NCBI GenBank assembly: GCA_023898765.1
Contig: CP060238.1
Location: forward strand, 1,612,001-1,676,000
Source of the DNA: Rhodospirillales bacterium
GTDB lineage: Bacteria; Pseudomonadota; Alphaproteobacteria; Micavibrionales; Micavibrionaceae
Direction of reading: 5' to 3'
DNA: 64,000 nucleotides
The position numbers were made by a program, and so were the translations under genes. Positions 17,779 to 25,757 of the stretch are shown here, one piece after another. The number at the start of each line of letters is the position of its first letter. Position 1 is the stretch's first letter. Under the pieces are notes generated by a model. It saw only the letters and a program-made list of their open reading frames with translations, was not told where the DNA came from and ran no database searches.

Positions 17779-18369
17779 CTAGCGCTTTTCCTTCCAGTCT
17801 TTCAGCGCTTCGAAGGGATTTTTGCGTAACGGCGACGCCTCGCGGGCGCCCTCCTCTTCATCGCCATAGTCATAACGCGCACCTTCCTGACGCGGATAAG
17901 GAGGAATCGCCAGGGATAAATGCTGGGCCGCCAGCTCTCCCAGATCAATCCGGCCACCGATAACCGGCTCCGGATCTTCGCTTTCATCCAGAATCTCGAC
18001 CTCCGAATGCGCCGTTTGTATTTCGCGCTCTTTTTTGGCCGCCGCAAAAGAAATGGTCTGGCTCCTGTCTGCGAACCATCCCTCGAAATCCTCTTCTATC
18101 TCGCTCGTCACGGGCTCTGCGGTCACGATGCAAGACTGGACGATTTTGGCCTTTAAATGGCCGGTAACGTGAAAAGCGCCGGCAACCGGGCTGACGGTGG
18201 CCTGCGCGCAAAGGCTTTCAATCGACGGGATATTGAAGCGGCGGGCCAGCGCGGCGCGCGACTCCTCGTCCGCCTCCAGCGAAAACACTTCCGGCCGGTC
18301 CGAAACATCTTCTACCTTCACAAAAAACGACCACTCGTTTTCCGGTAAATCCCTTTTGCTTTTAGGCAC
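17779..18369 (-). CDS. YceD / DUF177-family protein
   Basis: The 196-residue cytosolic protein has the DUF177 pattern, including a cysteine-containing segment (VQSCIVTAEPVTSEIEEDFEGWF) and a C-terminal acidic stretch followed by NPFEALKDWKEKR. In plants and bacteria DUF177 proteins have been linked to 23S rRNA accumulation, and they neighbour rpmF almost universally. It overlaps the upstream chaperone gene by eight bases and precedes rpmF. Confidence 0.9.
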   Translation of the reverse strand: MPKSKRDLPENEWSFFVKVEDVSDRPEVFSLEADEESRAALARRFNIPSIESLCAQATVSPVAGAFHVTGHLKAKIVQSCIVTAEPVTSEIEEDFEGWFADRSQTISFAAAKKEREIQTAHSEVEILDESEDPEPVIGGRIDLGELAAQHLSLAIPPYPRQEGARYDYGDEEEGAREASPLRKNPFEALKDWKEKR

Positions 18370-18871
18370 GCCTTATCTCCTTTTTTTCCGTTACCTCTTC
18401 CTCCGATGCGGCCGCGCGCACATATTGCGCCAAAGAACGGACCTGCTCAGGCGCGGGCTTTTCTGCCGTCCCGTAAACGTTCCGTTCCAAAGCCGCTTCC
18501 AGGCCGCCCTCAAGCAGGCCGGCTTCATAGGCCAGCGCGCGTCCGTGAAAGCCTTCCATCATGCGCTTCATATGCTTTCGCATGCTCAAATCCCCCACGC
18601 CGGTTTCGCGCAGGGTCTGGTCCATATGAACGAACATCTCGTCAAACAAAGCCTGCGAAAGCTCTTTATCGTCCCGGATATCGCGCAAGGCAAGAAAGAC
18701 TTGAAGGCACAGCATCTCAAACCGCCCGTCGAAACTGTCCGGCACGCCGTATCTTTCATAAAAAACGGGCCGGCGCGCCTCCGAGGCGGCTTCGGCGTAC
18801 CGTTTCTGCGCCTGCGCTTTTATGGCGCGTTTTTTCCGTCCCCTGCTGAAAATCATAGATTCGAAAATCAT
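18362..18871 (-). CDS. ubiquinol-cytochrome c chaperone family protein
   Basis: The 169-residue product resembles the CBP3/UQCC1 chaperone family that helps assemble cytochrome b of complex III. It has the YGVPDSFDGRFEMLCLQVFL segment, the DEMFVHMDQTLRETGVGDLS core, and a following basic helix. The start region contains a tandem 15-base repeat placing two in-frame ATGs (18871 and 18856). The first has AAGGA upstream and is used here. It is the first gene of the unit leading to yceD-rpmF-plsX-fabH. Confidence 0.9.
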   Translation of the reverse strand: MIFESMIFSRGRKKRAIKAQAQKRYAEAASEARRPVFYERYGVPDSFDGRFEMLCLQVFLALRDIRDDKELSQALFDEMFVHMDQTLRETGVGDLSMRKHMKRMMEGFHGRALAYEAGLLEGGLEAALERNVYGTAEKPAPEQVRSLAQYVRAAASEEEVTEKKEIRRA

Positions 18872-18890
18872 AGATTTTTTCCTTTTATGT

Positions 18891-18912
18891 CTTCCCCGCG
18901 AAAGCGGGAACC
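18891..18912. repeat. short palindromic element (CCCGCGAAAGCGGG)
   Basis: A perfect CCCGC-GAAA-GCGGG hairpin flanked by TTCC and AACC lies between the divergent chaperone and bamE genes. It resembles a short palindrome often dispersed in bacterial genomes; only one copy is seen in this window. It could also act in RNA folding of the bamE leader. Confidence 0.5.
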
Positions 18913-18927
18913 TTTATAACTTTATTC

Positions 18928-19392
18928 ATGAAAAAATTAAACAGAACAGTTTGCCTTCTGGCTTTGGCAACCGCCCTTGGAACGCCTTTGGGCGCGTGCT
19001 CTCCCACGCAGGCCGCCCGCGGAAACATGGTGGAAGATTACCGCATGGCCGAAGTCACGCCGGGAGTCAGCACGCGGCAGAACGTCCTGAAGTCGCTCGG
19101 CTCCCCGACGACGACGTCCCCCTTCGACGATACGGTCTGGTACTATATCGGGCAAAAAACGGAGAAAAAGGCTTTCTTCGATCCCAAGGTCGTGGACGAA
19201 AAAGTCGTGGTCGTGGCTTTTGACGCGGACGGCATTGTAAAAACGATTCAGGAAATTGATGCGGAGCGCGTGGACGTGCCCCGCGTGCGCCGCAAAACCC
19301 ACACAGGCGGCAATGAAGTGACCATCATGGAACAGCTTCTGGGCAATATGGGGAAATTCAACGCCCCCAAAGATACCAAACCGGGGATGTAG
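18928..19392 (+). CDS. bamE: outer-membrane protein assembly factor BamE
   Basis: Lipoprotein subunit of the BAM complex that inserts beta-barrel proteins into the outer membrane. The 154-residue product has a signal peptide with lipobox LGAC (acylated Cys24) and the SmpA/OmlA fold signatures VTPGVSTRQNVLKSLGSPT and VWYYIGQKTEKKAF. The C-terminal extension (about 115-154) is low in recognisable motifs. It is transcribed divergently from the complex III chaperone gene. No strong SD is visible. Confidence 0.93.
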   Translation: MKKLNRTVCLLALATALGTPLGACSPTQAARGNMVEDYRMAEVTPGVSTRQNVLKSLGSPTTTSPFDDTVWYYIGQKTEKKAFFDPKVVDEKVVVVAFDADGIVKTIQEIDAERVDVPRVRRKTHTGGNEVTIMEQLLGNMGKFNAPKDTKPGM

Positions 19393-19408
19393 ACCTCCTC
19401 AGCCCCTG

Positions 19409-19437
19409 TTGACATAAACATAGGGCTTCCTTATATG
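19409..19437 (+). promoter_or_regulatory. strong sigma70-type promoter
   Basis: TTGACA (19409-19414), a 17-base spacer and TATATG (19432-19437) lie 28 bases before the start codon of the 163-residue orphan at 19466. The boxes are near consensus. Confidence 0.7.
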
Positions 19438-19465
19438 TTTTCAAAACAAATCACAGGAGAGTTTT

Positions 19466-19957
19466 ATGAGTACAGAGAGTAATGAGGGCCAACAGCTATC
19501 GGCGTTAGATCATTTTAAGACCGCCGCAAAAGGCGAATATGATGACCTTGCCAAAATAACAGACATGATGGCCGGTATTTTAGCGGATATTGAAGACCGT
19601 ATCCCTGAAGAAGAAAGACCTTATATGGAAATAGCAAATTCCAAAATTTTTTATAAAAAGGACAAAATTCATACATCAGACGATAAATACAAAACCATCG
19701 AGTTTTGTTGCGGGGGCGTTCGAGGAAACTCTGCCGTCATATTTTTTGTTACCAGTACCGGCACAAAGACCTTCACCTGTGGCACCATAAGTGATCGTCT
19801 GATATGCCCTGAAGGACATAAAGAATTTACAATGGAAAAGGCAGCGGAAACGATTGCACAGGGGATGTTTAAATCTCTTCCGGGTGACCTGCGTCAACGC
19901 TACGCGGAAAGTCTGCGAAGGAAAAAAGAGAACAACACTGAAGCCAGACCTCAATAA
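19466..19957 (+). CDS. hypothetical protein, 163 residues
   Basis: Not recognised. A soluble protein with an acidic helical N-terminus (to about residue 60). A probable beta-rich middle follows with FCCGG, TFTCGTIS and LICPEG, giving four cysteines in about 45 residues. The end is a basic helical tail. There is no signal peptide. Expression is well supported: a near-consensus promoter at 19409-19437, AGGAG seven bases before the ATG, and a strong terminator after the stop. It forms a complete single-gene unit. The gene is visibly more AT-rich than bamE next door, so recent acquisition is possible. Confidence 0.7.
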   Translation: MSTESNEGQQLSALDHFKTAAKGEYDDLAKITDMMAGILADIEDRIPEEERPYMEIANSKIFYKKDKIHTSDDKYKTIEFCCGGVRGNSAVIFFVTSTGTKTFTCGTISDRLICPEGHKEFTMEKAAETIAQGMFKSLPGDLRQRYAESLRRKKENNTEARPQ

Positions 19958-19980
19958 AAATAGGCAATTCCATTTAAAAA

Positions 19981-20006
19981 AAGCCCCGCTTAAAGCGGGG
20001 CTTTTT
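19981..20006 (+). terminator. Rho-independent terminator
   Basis: AAGCCCCGCT-TAA-AGCGGGGCTT followed by TTT. A run of A on the 5' side makes it potentially bidirectional. It ends the orphan gene 19466-19957. Confidence 0.85.
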
Positions 20007-20025
20007 CTTGTTCTTTTTCCTGTCG

Positions 20026-20110
20026 TCATTGCGAGAAGCGAAGCGACGAAGCAATCCAGTTTTGTGCCTTTTGGCTATAGATTGCTTCGGCCTGGCGGCC
20101 TCGCAATGAC
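20026..20110. repeat. dispersed palindromic repeat, copy B
   Basis: An 85 bp element with ends GTCATTGCGAG and CTCGCAATGAC and internal GCAATCCA / AGATTGCTTCG boxes. It has the same architecture as copies A (8814-8920) and C (39010-39090). It fills the space between the terminator at 19981-20006 and the hppA stop codon. Confidence 0.85.
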
Positions 20111-20119
20111 GTACGGGCT

Positions 20120-22219
20120 CTAAGCGCCGATCAGGTGCGCCACAATCGCCACCAGCAAAATAGCGACAATGTTGGTGATTTTGATCAGCGGGTTCACGGC
20201 AGGGCCGGCCGTATCTTTGTACGGGTCGCCGACCGTGTCGCCTGTTACGGCCGCTTTATGGGCTTCGGACCCTTTGCCGCCGTAATTGCCGTCTTCGATC
20301 ACTTTCTTGGCGTTGTCCCAGGCCCCGCCGCCGGAGGTCATGGACACAGCCACGAAAATCCCCGTTACGATCGTGCCCAGAAGCATGCCGCCCAGCGCCT
20401 GAAACGCCGGAACCATCTCACCGCTCAGGTAATAGATGGCGCCGAACAAAACAGCAGGAGCCAGCACGGGAAGCAAAGACGGCACAACCATTTCACGAAT
20501 GGCCGCTTTCGTCAGAAGGTCCACGGCCCGGCCGTATTCCGGCTTGCCTTTTCCTTCCATGATCCCGGGGATCTCCTTGAACTGGCGGCGCACTTCGATC
20601 ACCACGCTGGCAGCCGCCCGCCCCACAGCCGTCATGGACATGGCGCTGAACAGGTAAGGCAACATCCCTCCGATGAACAGGCCGATCACAACGTAAGGGG
20701 CCTGAAGCGGGAAGGTGATTTCCGCCAGATCCGGCAGGTAATGCTTGATCTCTTCGGTGTAAGCCGCAAAGAGAACCAGCGCAGCCAGACCGGCGGAGCC
20801 AATGGCATAGCCCTTGGTCACGGCCTTGGTCGTATTCCCTACCGCGTCCAGCGCGTCTGTCGTTTTACGCACGTTCTTCGGCAATTCCGACATTTCGGCA
20901 ATACCGCCGGCATTGTCCGTCACGGGGCCGAACGCATCCAGCGCCACCACCATTCCGGCCAGAGACAGCATGGTCGTTGCGGCAATCGCGATCCCGAACA
21001 GACCCGCCACGGTGAACGCGATATAGATCCCGCCGCAGATGATAATCACAGGCAGGGCCGTCGCTTCCATGGAAATGGCCAGTCCCTGAATCACGTTCGT
21101 GCCGTGACCCGTTTCGGATGCCTTTGCGACGCTGCGCACAGGGCGGTGCTCCGTTCCTGTGTAATATTCCGTCACCCAGACGATCAAGGCTGTCACACCG
21201 AGCCCGGTCAGGACGCAGTAGAACAGGTCCAGCGTGGAAAGCGTCTTCCCGCCGACCATCGTGAATTCAACGTCCGTTCCGATATTGGCCATCATCATCG
21301 CCATCAAACCGAGCGAGAAAAACGCGCTGCCGATAAAGCCCTTGTACAGGGCGCCCATGATGTTTTCGCTCTTGCCGAGCTTCACGAAGGCCGTGCCAAA
21401 AATACAGCCGATAATGCACATCGCGCCGATCATCAGCGGAAGCATCATCATCGCGGCAACCGAAGCTTCGTCGAACACGTTGAACGCAATCAGCATCGTC
21501 GCAACAACCGTCACGGCGTAGGTCTCAAACAGGTCGGCAGCCATACCGGCACAGTCCCCGACATTGTCGCCGACGTTATCGGCAATCGTTGCGGGGTTCC
21601 GCGGATCGTCTTCCGGAATGCCGGCTTCGATTTTTCCGACAAGGTCTCCGCCAACGTCAGCCCCTTTGGTAAAGATACCGCCGCCCAGACGGGCAAAGAT
21701 GGAAATAAGGGAGGCGCCGAACCCGAGCCCGACAAGCCCTTCCAGAGACTGGCGCAGTTCAAACCCCCTGACATCGTTCAGGTAGTAAAAATAGGCGGAC
21801 ACGCCCAGAAGCCCAAGCCCGACGACCAGCATACCCGTTACGGCGCCGGATTTGAACGCGATATCCAGCCCTGAAGCGAGACTCTCGCTGGCGGCCTGCG
21901 CGGTACGGACGTTGGCGCGGACGGACACATTCATGCCGATATAACCGGCCACGCCTGATAAAACGGCGCCGATCACAAATCCGCCGGCGACATGAAGCCC
22001 CAGCAGGAAGTAAAGCCCTGCCGTCACAACAACGCCCACCATCGAAATGGCTTTATACTGGCGGTTCAGATAGGCTTTCGCCCCTTCCTGAATAGCCGAT
22101 GCAATTCCCTGCATACGGTCGTTCCCGGCATCTGAGGACATCACCTGCCGCGTCCATATCTGCCCGAAAATAAGAGATGCCAGCACAGCGCAGGCAATCA
22201 TGAGATAAACTTCAATCAT
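20120..22219 (-). CDS. hppA: membrane-bound proton-pumping pyrophosphatase, K+-independent type
   Basis: Couples pyrophosphate hydrolysis to proton transport across the inner membrane. The 699-residue product has about 16 hydrophobic segments and the pyrophosphate-binding motif GGGIFTKGADVGGDLVGK. It also has acidic motifs DNVGDNVGD (two copies of the DNVGD pattern) and the C-terminal GDTVGDPYKDTAGP. GNTTKAVTKG, with Lys465, marks the K+-independent H+-pumping class. Start 22219 (MIEVYLMIA) has GAGGG upstream; a frame to 22318 adds 33 hydrophilic residues unlike the family. Confidence 0.96.
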   Translation of the reverse strand: MIEVYLMIACAVLASLIFGQIWTRQVMSSDAGNDRMQGIASAIQEGAKAYLNRQYKAISMVGVVVTAGLYFLLGLHVAGGFVIGAVLSGVAGYIGMNVSVRANVRTAQAASESLASGLDIAFKSGAVTGMLVVGLGLLGVSAYFYYLNDVRGFELRQSLEGLVGLGFGASLISIFARLGGGIFTKGADVGGDLVGKIEAGIPEDDPRNPATIADNVGDNVGDCAGMAADLFETYAVTVVATMLIAFNVFDEASVAAMMMLPLMIGAMCIIGCIFGTAFVKLGKSENIMGALYKGFIGSAFFSLGLMAMMMANIGTDVEFTMVGGKTLSTLDLFYCVLTGLGVTALIVWVTEYYTGTEHRPVRSVAKASETGHGTNVIQGLAISMEATALPVIIICGGIYIAFTVAGLFGIAIAATTMLSLAGMVVALDAFGPVTDNAGGIAEMSELPKNVRKTTDALDAVGNTTKAVTKGYAIGSAGLAALVLFAAYTEEIKHYLPDLAEITFPLQAPYVVIGLFIGGMLPYLFSAMSMTAVGRAAASVVIEVRRQFKEIPGIMEGKGKPEYGRAVDLLTKAAIREMVVPSLLPVLAPAVLFGAIYYLSGEMVPAFQALGGMLLGTIVTGIFVAVSMTSGGGAWDNAKKVIEDGNYGGKGSEAHKAAVTGDTVGDPYKDTAGPAVNPLIKITNIVAILLVAIVAHLIGA

Positions 22220-22393
22220 CTTTTTCCCTCGAGTTGTTTTTGTTTCCCTGCGAAAGGACCTTAGCGTCATCTCCCGCCGAAATAATTGGAAAGGACCTTG
22301 CACAATTTCGAAGCCCAAAGCAAGAGCCTCTTTACATGCCCGTTTGAACGGTCATTTCCGGCAAATCCCTGCAAAAAGCCGCATCAAATAAGG

Positions 22394-22430
22394 AAAACCC
22401 GGGATTCTCTGGAAAGAAACCCCGGGTTTT
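22394..22430 (-). terminator. Rho-independent terminator of fliL
   Basis: The ten-base inverted repeat AAAACCCGGG / CCCGGGTTTT has a 17-base loop and ends in T on the minus strand. It lies about 30 bases after the fliL stop. Confidence 0.7.
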
Positions 22431-22461
22431 TGGAGGAAAAACTGAAAAAATCTTTAAATCT

Positions 22462-22956
22462 TTATATGGGGCGCTGCTGCACCACCTGAAGAAGGACATC
22501 GTTCACCTTGCCTTCGCCCATGACCTGCTTTGTGACTTCATTCAGACGGGCCTTGATCTTTTTCACGTCCAGCACGCCGCCTTCCATAGAAGCCGTGCGG
22601 TTTAAAACCCCGTACATGTCCTGAAGATAGGCATCTTTAAGACGGGGAGACATTTTCTCGATCTCTGCGGCGGACTCCCCTTTAGCGACTTCAAGCGTCA
22701 CCACCAGCGTAACGGTCTGGGACACGCCGTTTTCGCCGATAATCGGCAAAATCATGGGCTTCAAATCAACAAATTCGACCGTATCGGTCGTGCCCTGCTC
22801 CAGTTTTTCGGCGTGTTCGGCTTCGGCCTGCGCCTGCGCATGCTCGTCAACCGGCCCTGCGGAAGCTTCAGCAGGCTGCATGAAATAGAAATAAACGCCG
22901 GCCGCGCCGCCGCCGAGCACCAAAAGTGCAACCAGACCGATCAATATCATCTTCAT
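22462..22956 (-). CDS. fliL: flagellar basal-body-associated protein FliL
   Basis: Single-pass inner-membrane protein that surrounds the flagellar stator. The 164-residue product has an N-terminal transmembrane helix (residues 3-25), a short acidic Ala/Glu linker and the periplasmic FliL domain (VEFVDLKPMILPI onward; SPRLKDAYLQDMYGVL). It stands alone here, without fliM or other flagellar genes. The stator genes motA and motB lie 11 kb away. It has its own terminator. Confidence 0.9.
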   Translation of the reverse strand: MKMILIGLVALLVLGGGAAGVYFYFMQPAEASAGPVDEHAQAQAEAEHAEKLEQGTTDTVEFVDLKPMILPIIGENGVSQTVTLVVTLEVAKGESAAEIEKMSPRLKDAYLQDMYGVLNRTASMEGGVLDVKKIKARLNEVTKQVMGEGKVNDVLLQVVQQRPI

Positions 22957-23060
22957 GGAATATTTCCCCCGCCAGGATTAGCGTGTGCCCCAGATACTTA
23001 TCTTAAGGAAAAAGGGTTAAAAGAGGATGTTTTATAGGAACAATTGTATCTATTTTCGCG

Positions 23061-23525
23061 TCACGCGCGGACGGCCTGCCGCACCTTGTCAAGGACCGCG
23101 TTGACCAAAGCCGGCTCTTTCCCGTCATAGAAGGCTTTGGAAACCTCCAGGTAGTCGGAAATAATGATAGGAAAATCAATATCCTGGTGGAATTTCAGCT
23201 CATACGCCCCGCAAAACAAAACGGCCCCCAGAAGCAGCTCCGTTTTTGCTTTTTGTTCATCCTCCCTGCCGGCGCGGGCGGCCTTGATTATTTTTTCCAG
23301 CTCCGCCCTGTGCTGCGCCACACCATTTGTTAAGGTTTGAAACAGGTCGGGATCGGGTTTGATCATCTCCTCGCCCTCCACATCCATCCCGCTGCGGTGC
23401 TGGAGATATTCCTCCACAATGCTTTTGGAATCATGGCCGTTCATAAACATTTGATAGACCGCCTGGACGGCCATCAGACGCGCGGCGCTTCGCCTGGCTT
23501 TTGAGGAGGGGGATTTTTTCATCAT
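23061..23525 (-). CDS. nusB: transcription antitermination factor NusB
   Basis: Binds boxA RNA with S10 in rRNA antitermination. The 154-residue all-helical protein shows ARRSAARLMAVQAVYQMFMNG, LLLGAVLFCGAYELKF and PIIISDYLEVSKAFYDGKEPALVNAVLDKV. It ends the riboflavin operon: the ribH stop TGA is separated from its ATG by one base. A second ATG follows directly (23522). Confidence 0.95.
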   Translation of the reverse strand: MMKKSPSSKARRSAARLMAVQAVYQMFMNGHDSKSIVEEYLQHRSGMDVEGEEMIKPDPDLFQTLTNGVAQHRAELEKIIKAARAGREDEQKAKTELLLGAVLFCGAYELKFHQDIDFPIIISDYLEVSKAFYDGKEPALVNAVLDKVRQAVRA

Positions 23526-23526
23526 C

Positions 23527-24018
23527 TCAACTGCGCGGGTAAATCCCGAAACGGGACTTAAGGGAAAGCATCTCAAGGGCGGCACGGGCGGCGTCCCCGC
23601 CCTTGTCCTTTTGTTCCGGGTCGGCGCGGACCATGGCCTGCGCCTTGTTTTCGCATGTCAGGATACCGTTGCCGATACATAATGTGTGCCGGATGGATAG
23701 ATCCATCAGGCCGCGCGCGCTTTCTTCGGACACCGTATCGTAATGGGACGTTTCCCCCCGGATGACGCACCCCAGCGCGACATAGGCATCAAAGCGCTTG
23801 CGGGCCGTATAAAAATCCAGCCCCCGCACCGCGAAACCGATGGCTGCGGGTATTTCGAGCGCCCCCGGCACAGCGTAGCGCTCATACGTCGCCCCCGCTT
23901 TTTCCAGCGCGGCAAGAGCGCCCTCCGCAAGCTTGTCCGAGACATCTTCGTAAAAACGGGCCTCGATCACCATGATGTGCGGCGCTTCCTTAAAATCGGC
24001 GTTAGGCTGCTGGCTCAT
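23527..24018 (-). CDS. ribH: 6,7-dimethyl-8-ribityllumazine synthase
   Basis: Joins the ribitylamino-pyrimidine with dihydroxybutanone phosphate to make lumazine, the riboflavin precursor. The 163-residue product has the family motifs VIEARFYEDVSDKL, VPGALEIPAA, ALGCVIRGETSHYD and FGILTCEN-type (here GNGILTCENKAQA), with catalytic His in SHYD. It overlaps ribB by four bases and precedes nusB. Confidence 0.96.
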   Translation of the reverse strand: MSQQPNADFKEAPHIMVIEARFYEDVSDKLAEGALAALEKAGATYERYAVPGALEIPAAIGFAVRGLDFYTARKRFDAYVALGCVIRGETSHYDTVSEESARGLMDLSIRHTLCIGNGILTCENKAQAMVRADPEQKDKGGDAARAALEMLSLKSRFGIYPRS

Positions 24019-25151
24019 AAGATGTTCCTGTAATCCGCGATGTGTAAATCATACCCTTCCAGCCCCACAACGGCCTTGGGGCTGTTGGTAAGAAGAACCA
24101 TTTTCCTGATCCCCAAATCAAGCAAAATCTGGGCGCCGATACCGTAATTGCGCAGGTAAGGGTTTGCGGCCTTGTCTTCTTTCTTCTGCAGGCGGCGGGA
24201 CAAGGCGTGCGGATCGGGTTCGCGGAGCAAAACAAGGACGCCCGCGCCTTCTTCCTCTATCATCTTCATGGATTTTTCCAGCACAGGGTCGCCCCCGCCC
24301 AGCACATCGCTCAGCACGTTCATGGCGTGCATGCGCACGAGCGTCGGCTTTTCGGGGTCTGTCTCCCCTTTTACCAGGGCGATATGTTCGGCGTACTGCA
24401 CCGTATTTGCGTATAGATGTAACCTGAACTTTCCGCCATAAGTGCTTGTAAAATCTTCTTCTGTTATCTTTTTAATGAGCTTTTCCTTGCACCGCCGATG
24501 CGCGATCAAATCGGCAATGGTGCCGATTTTCAGCCCGTGCAACTGCGCGAAAGACACAAGATCCGGCAGGCGGGCCATGGTGCCGTCGTCGTTCATAATT
24601 TCACAAATGACGCCCGCCCCCGAAAATCCGGCCATGCGGGCGAGATCCACGGCGGCTTCCGTGTGGCCGGAGCGGATCAGAACCCCGCCCTCCTTCGCCA
24701 GAAGCGGAAAGACGTGCCCCGGCGTGGCAATATCGCTTGGGCCGCTTTGCGGATGGATCGCGGCCTGGATGGTTTTGGCCCGGTCGGAAGCGGAAATCCC
24801 TGTCGTCACGCCTTCCCTGGCCTCGATGGAAACGGTAAAGGCCGTGCGATGGTGGGTGTTGTCCCCGCGCCCCATCATCGGCAGGCCCAGACGCTCCACC
24901 ATGGCGTTTTCCATGGGCAGGCAAATCAGCCCCCGCCCGTGTTTGGCAAGGAAGTTGATGTTTTCCGGCGTGGCCATCTGGGCGGCGATAATCAAATCCC
25001 CTTCATTTTCGCGGTCTTCGTCATCCACGATAATAACGGGCCTGCCGTTGCGGACATCTTCGACAATATCTTCGATGGAAGATAAAAAGCCTTGGTCCTC
25101 CTCGGACAACCGCGCATCTTTTATCGTCCGTTTTAAAACTGCCTTCGTCAT
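24015..25151 (-). CDS. ribB: 3,4-dihydroxy-2-butanone-4-phosphate synthase with degenerate GTP cyclohydrolase II domain
   Basis: Residues about 20-222 form an intact RibB domain (DDEDRENEGD at 43-52, RSGHTEAAVDL at 160-170, CEIMNDDG at 183-190). It makes dihydroxybutanone phosphate from ribulose-5-phosphate. Residues 230-378 are RibA-like, but the zinc site is lost. Where GTP cyclohydrolase II has a three-cysteine motif, this protein reads RMHAMNVLSDVLGGGDP (272-288) without cysteine. This matches the RibBX arrangement known in alphaproteobacteria, so a separate RibA should exist elsewhere. Its start overlaps the ribE stop by four bases. Confidence 0.93.
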   Translation of the reverse strand: MTKAVLKRTIKDARLSEEDQGFLSSIEDIVEDVRNGRPVIIVDDEDRENEGDLIIAAQMATPENINFLAKHGRGLICLPMENAMVERLGLPMMGRGDNTHHRTAFTVSIEAREGVTTGISASDRAKTIQAAIHPQSGPSDIATPGHVFPLLAKEGGVLIRSGHTEAAVDLARMAGFSGAGVICEIMNDDGTMARLPDLVSFAQLHGLKIGTIADLIAHRRCKEKLIKKITEEDFTSTYGGKFRLHLYANTVQYAEHIALVKGETDPEKPTLVRMHAMNVLSDVLGGGDPVLEKSMKMIEEEGAGVLVLLREPDPHALSRRLQKKEDKAANPYLRNYGIGAQILLDLGIRKMVLLTNSPKAVVGLEGYDLHIADYRNIL

Positions 25152-25747
25152 GCCGCGCCCCTTTCTTCCAGTATGCGGGCGACATAACGGGCCAGCACAT
25201 CAATCTCGACATGGAGGCTGTCTCCCGGTTTCAGCCCCCCTAACGATGTGTGCGCCCATGTGTGAGGAATGATATTGACGCCAAAACGGGCCCCCTGCAC
25301 CTCGTTTACGGTTAATGACACGCCATCGAGGGTCACTGACCCTTTAGAGGCAATGTAACCCGCCAGTTCCTTAGGGATTCGAAGGGTCAGGCGGTGAGAC
25401 TCCCCGTCTTCCCGGATGTCTTCAACGACGGCCAGCCCGTCCACATGTCCGGTCACCAGATGCCCGCCGATTTCATCCCCTGTGCGCAGCGCGGGCTCCA
25501 GATTGATTTTTTTGCCTTCCGCCCATGTCCCGATTGTTGTTTTGGAGAGGCTTTCGGCGGACACATCCGCCGCGAATCCCTCTTCCCCTTTATCCACAAC
25601 GGTCAGGCAGCATCCCCCGCACGCGATGGACGCCCCGATCTCCACGGCGTCCAGATCAAGGCCGGAGCGGATATACAGGCGCACGCCGCCCCGCTTTTCT
25701 TCCACGCGGGCGACACAGCCGATTTCTTTTACAATGCCTGTAAACAT
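25148..25747 (-). CDS. ribE: riboflavin synthase alpha subunit
   Basis: Dismutates two lumazines to riboflavin. The 199-residue product begins with the family sequence MFTGIVKEIG and consists of two similar lumazine-binding halves, each with a SLTV / CLTV element (IACGGCCLTVV and LDGVSLTVNEV). Start 25747 is clear; a frame to 25798 overlaps ribD. It lies 10 bases after ribD and overlaps ribB by four bases. Confidence 0.95.
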   Translation of the reverse strand: MFTGIVKEIGCVARVEEKRGGVRLYIRSGLDLDAVEIGASIACGGCCLTVVDKGEEGFAADVSAESLSKTTIGTWAEGKKINLEPALRTGDEIGGHLVTGHVDGLAVVEDIREDGESHRLTLRIPKELAGYIASKGSVTLDGVSLTVNEVQGARFGVNIIPHTWAHTSLGGLKPGDSLHVEIDVLARYVARILEERGAA

Positions 25748-25757
25748 GGCGCGTACC

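Noticed and set aside
20135..21874. 579-codon open frame opposite hppA
   Set aside because: Shadow of the membrane pyrophosphatase gene; composition is extreme in His/Arg/Gln, no start signals and no family features.
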